Assembly (NCBI GenBank): GCA_002331625.1
Contig: DCZN01000061.1
Location: forward strand, 121,961 to 137,125
Direction of reading: 5' to 3'
DNA length: 15,165 bases
Source: Nitrospira sp. UBA2083
GTDB taxonomy: Bacteria > Nitrospirota > Nitrospiria > Nitrospirales > Nitrospiraceae
This document shows positions 13,955 through 15,165 of the stretch, piece by piece. Positions within the stretch are counted from its first letter, which is position 1, and the number at the start of each line of letters is the position of its first letter. A program made the position numbers and the translations under genes. The notes below the pieces were generated by a model. It was given only the letters and a program-made list of their open reading frames with translations, searched no databases and was not told the DNA's origin.

Positions 13955-14257
13955 ATGACCACGGAACCAGCCGGATCTCAGGCGGGCGGAACGGGCGGAC
14001 CTAATGCCCGACATCTGGCCCCGACGGGCGATCTGACGATTTTTGAGGCGGGAGAGTTCAAGGAGTCCTTGGTCAAGCTGTTTGCCAACGATGGATTAGT
14101 CTCACTGGATCTCGGCGGCGTCGATCGGGTGGACACAGCGGCAATTCAGTTGATGCTGTCGGCTCGAAAGCAGGGACGCATGTTTGTGACGGGCATTCCT
14201 GATGAGTTACAGGCCAAGCTCAAACAACTAGGTTTTCACGATCATCTCAGCGAGTGA
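13955..14257 (+). CDS. STAS-domain protein
   Basis: This 100-residue protein is a single STAS domain: LAPTGDLTIFEAGEFKESLVKLF, then VSLDLGGVDRVDTAAIQLMLSARKQG, then a closing helix. In anti-sigma-factor antagonists the phosphorylated residue is Ser or Thr at the DS/DT position; here it is T61 (V-D-T-A-A). Stand-alone STAS proteins of this type (MlaB-like or SpoIIAA-like) are common at the head of chemotaxis operons, where their role is not well defined. ATG 13955 is preferred over the longer frame from 13784 because it follows the sigma-28 element, has AAGGGAG upstream and removes an unlikely Arg/Lys-rich leader. The next gene may overlap by four bases (GTGA). Confidence 0.85.
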   Translation: MTTEPAGSQAGGTGGPNARHLAPTGDLTIFEAGEFKESLVKLFANDGLVSLDLGGVDRVDTAAIQLMLSARKQGRMFVTGIPDELQAKLKQLGFHDHLSE

Positions 14258-14913
14258 CGAGGGGCCATGTCCGGCTTGAACACAACCGGCACATGGACAC
14301 GGATGGAGCGGCTCACCCCAGACTCCCCGATGCGACTCGACGAGACAAGATAAGACTGCACACGATGGCATTACGAAAGGCGCAGGACGGACGAACGGAA
14401 GAAGGTGTTGTGGCCGACCGGGCCGCTGTGACGAGGGCTCAGGCGCACCAAGAGGCCTGGAAAGCCTTCGCTGAAGGAGCGGTCCAAATGATTCCAGCGC
14501 TGAAGGCGCAGATGGCCGCGGTGACGCAAGAAACAGAACGAGCCGCCATGGATCTGTTGGTACATCTACAAACCCTGGCATCTGCAGATGGAACGATGAC
14601 GCCCAAGGAGCGATCGGCGAGCATTGCAAAGGTCGTCATGGCGATGCAGTTCCAGGACATCACACGTCAAAAGCTTGAACATGTCGGATCGGCATTGGAT
14701 CACCTCCAAGCTCATCTGCAAGCCCTGCTGAAAGGCCCAGAGAATGAGGAGGCGTGGAGCACGATCGCGACCCTACAGATGATGGAGCAGAGCTATACCA
14801 TGGAAGAGGAACGCCGGCTCCATGCCGAGGCATCGAGCCCGGATTATCAAGAGCCGGTGCCGGTCGAGGTAAAGTCAGCGGGAACGGAGGCGGATTCGGT
14901 CACATTGTTTTGA
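14254..14913 (+). CDS. Second CheZ-like phosphatase
   Basis: The product is a helical protein of up to 219 residues. It has the CheZ-type catalytic core VVMAMQFQDITRQKLEHV, with D135 and Q139 four apart, as in the D/Q pair of CheZ. The C-terminal end SVTLF follows an acidic, flexible tail and resembles the short CheY-binding peptides that end CheZ proteins. It shares little else with the CheZ at 11441. The start is unsure. GTG 14254 overlaps the STAS stop (GTGA). ATG 14365 gives 182 residues and drops a His/Arg-rich leader, but it has no clear ribosome-binding site. The likely partner is the CheY that begins 60 bases later. Confidence 0.78.
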   Translation: MTRGHVRLEHNRHMDTDGAAHPRLPDATRRDKIRLHTMALRKAQDGRTEEGVVADRAAVTRAQAHQEAWKAFAEGAVQMIPALKAQMAAVTQETERAAMDLLVHLQTLASADGTMTPKERSASIAKVVMAMQFQDITRQKLEHVGSALDHLQAHLQALLKGPENEEAWSTIATLQMMEQSYTMEEERRLHAEASSPDYQEPVPVEVKSAGTEADSVTLF

Positions 14914-14973
14914 AGGCGCATAGGGCGACCAGCGACGGACCGCGGGCACGGTATGCGAAAGGCGGAGGAGAAG

Positions 14974-15165
14974 ATGGCCACCAAGACAGCACTCGTTGTC
15001 GATGATTCAATCACCATGCGGCAGATGGTGTCCTTCACGCTCACCAATGCCGGATTCACTGTCATCGAGGCCGAGCATGGGAAAGACGCCGTCGCTAAAG
15101 TGTCCGGCGGATCCAAAGTGGACCTCGTGGTGACCGACTTGAATATGCCGGAGATGGACGGCATT
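14974..15165 (+). CDS. Second CheY-like receiver, 3' end missing
   Basis: The first 64 residues of a receiver domain run to the right edge. They contain the acidic pair D10-D11 (LVVDDSITMRQMV) and the phosphoacceptor D55 (LVVTDLNMPEMDG). ATG 14974 has GGAGG five bases upstream; an in-frame ATG at 14953 lacks one. The DDSxTMRxMV and TDLNMPxMDG pattern is that of CheY proteins found in che operons with cheA. cheA and cheW are likely to follow outside the window, which is inference. Together with the STAS and CheZ-like genes it appears to belong to the operon that starts at the 13893 promoter. Confidence 0.9.
   Translation, partial: MATKTALVVDDSITMRQMVSFTLTNAGFTVIEAEHGKDAVAKVSGGSKVDLVVTDLNMPEMDGI

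Noticed and set aside
14267..14352. A 28-codon frame (ATG after GAGGGG) ending at 14352, possibly a frameshifted start of the second CheZ-like gene
   Set aside because: The good ribosome-binding site is suggestive, but the peptide shows no conserved start and the CheZ-like core is intact downstream without any need for a shift.

Overview
The window is a 15.2 kb slice of a flagellar and chemotaxis island from a Gram-negative bacterium with a fairly GC-rich genome. Gene content, the short flagellin and the heptad-type intergenic repeats suggest a Nitrospira-like member of the Nitrospirota. That assignment is from memory of similar proteins and was not tested by search. No RNA genes, CRISPR arrays, insertion sequences or tRNA-linked attachment sites were seen.

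Layout. Positions 1-3314 hold two glycosyltransferases: a CgeB-like protein cut by the left edge and a GT9 heptosyltransferase-like protein with a long C-terminal extension. An unrecognised 175-aa protein follows (3343-3870). A clear sigma-28 promoter (3937-3963) then starts the filament block: fliC, flaG, fliD, fliS and a fliT-like gene (4061-7487). A split PilZ protein (7686-8294) and a soluble receptor-like protein with its domains in reversed order (8345-9343) complete this rightward run. A MinD/FlhG-like ATPase (9386-10285) is the only gene on the minus strand. It is divergent from a small excisionase-type HTH gene. The right third is motility control and power: cheY, cheZ, motA, motB. 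A second sigma-28-like promoter (13893-13919) then precedes a STAS gene, a second CheZ-like gene and a second cheY cut by the right edge.

How it fits together. The glycosyltransferases may decorate the flagellin. FliS and the FliT-like protein would chaperone FliC and FliD, and FlaG may tune filament length. PilZ would bring in c-di-GMP, and the MinD-like ATPase may control flagellar number or placement. MotA/MotB form the stator. Two CheY/CheZ-type pairs switch the motor or balance phosphate flow.

The most interesting signals are regulatory. The fliC leader has a near-consensus CsrA-type hairpin with GGA in the loop, upstream of a GGA-bearing Shine-Dalgarno. Two promoters about 10 kb apart share an identical -35 octamer and the same 11-base spacer. 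Three intergenic regions carry diverged 7-bp-periodic elements, two of them with dyad symmetry built on GTTTC/GAAAC. The reversed-order receptor-like protein is the most unusual gene product.
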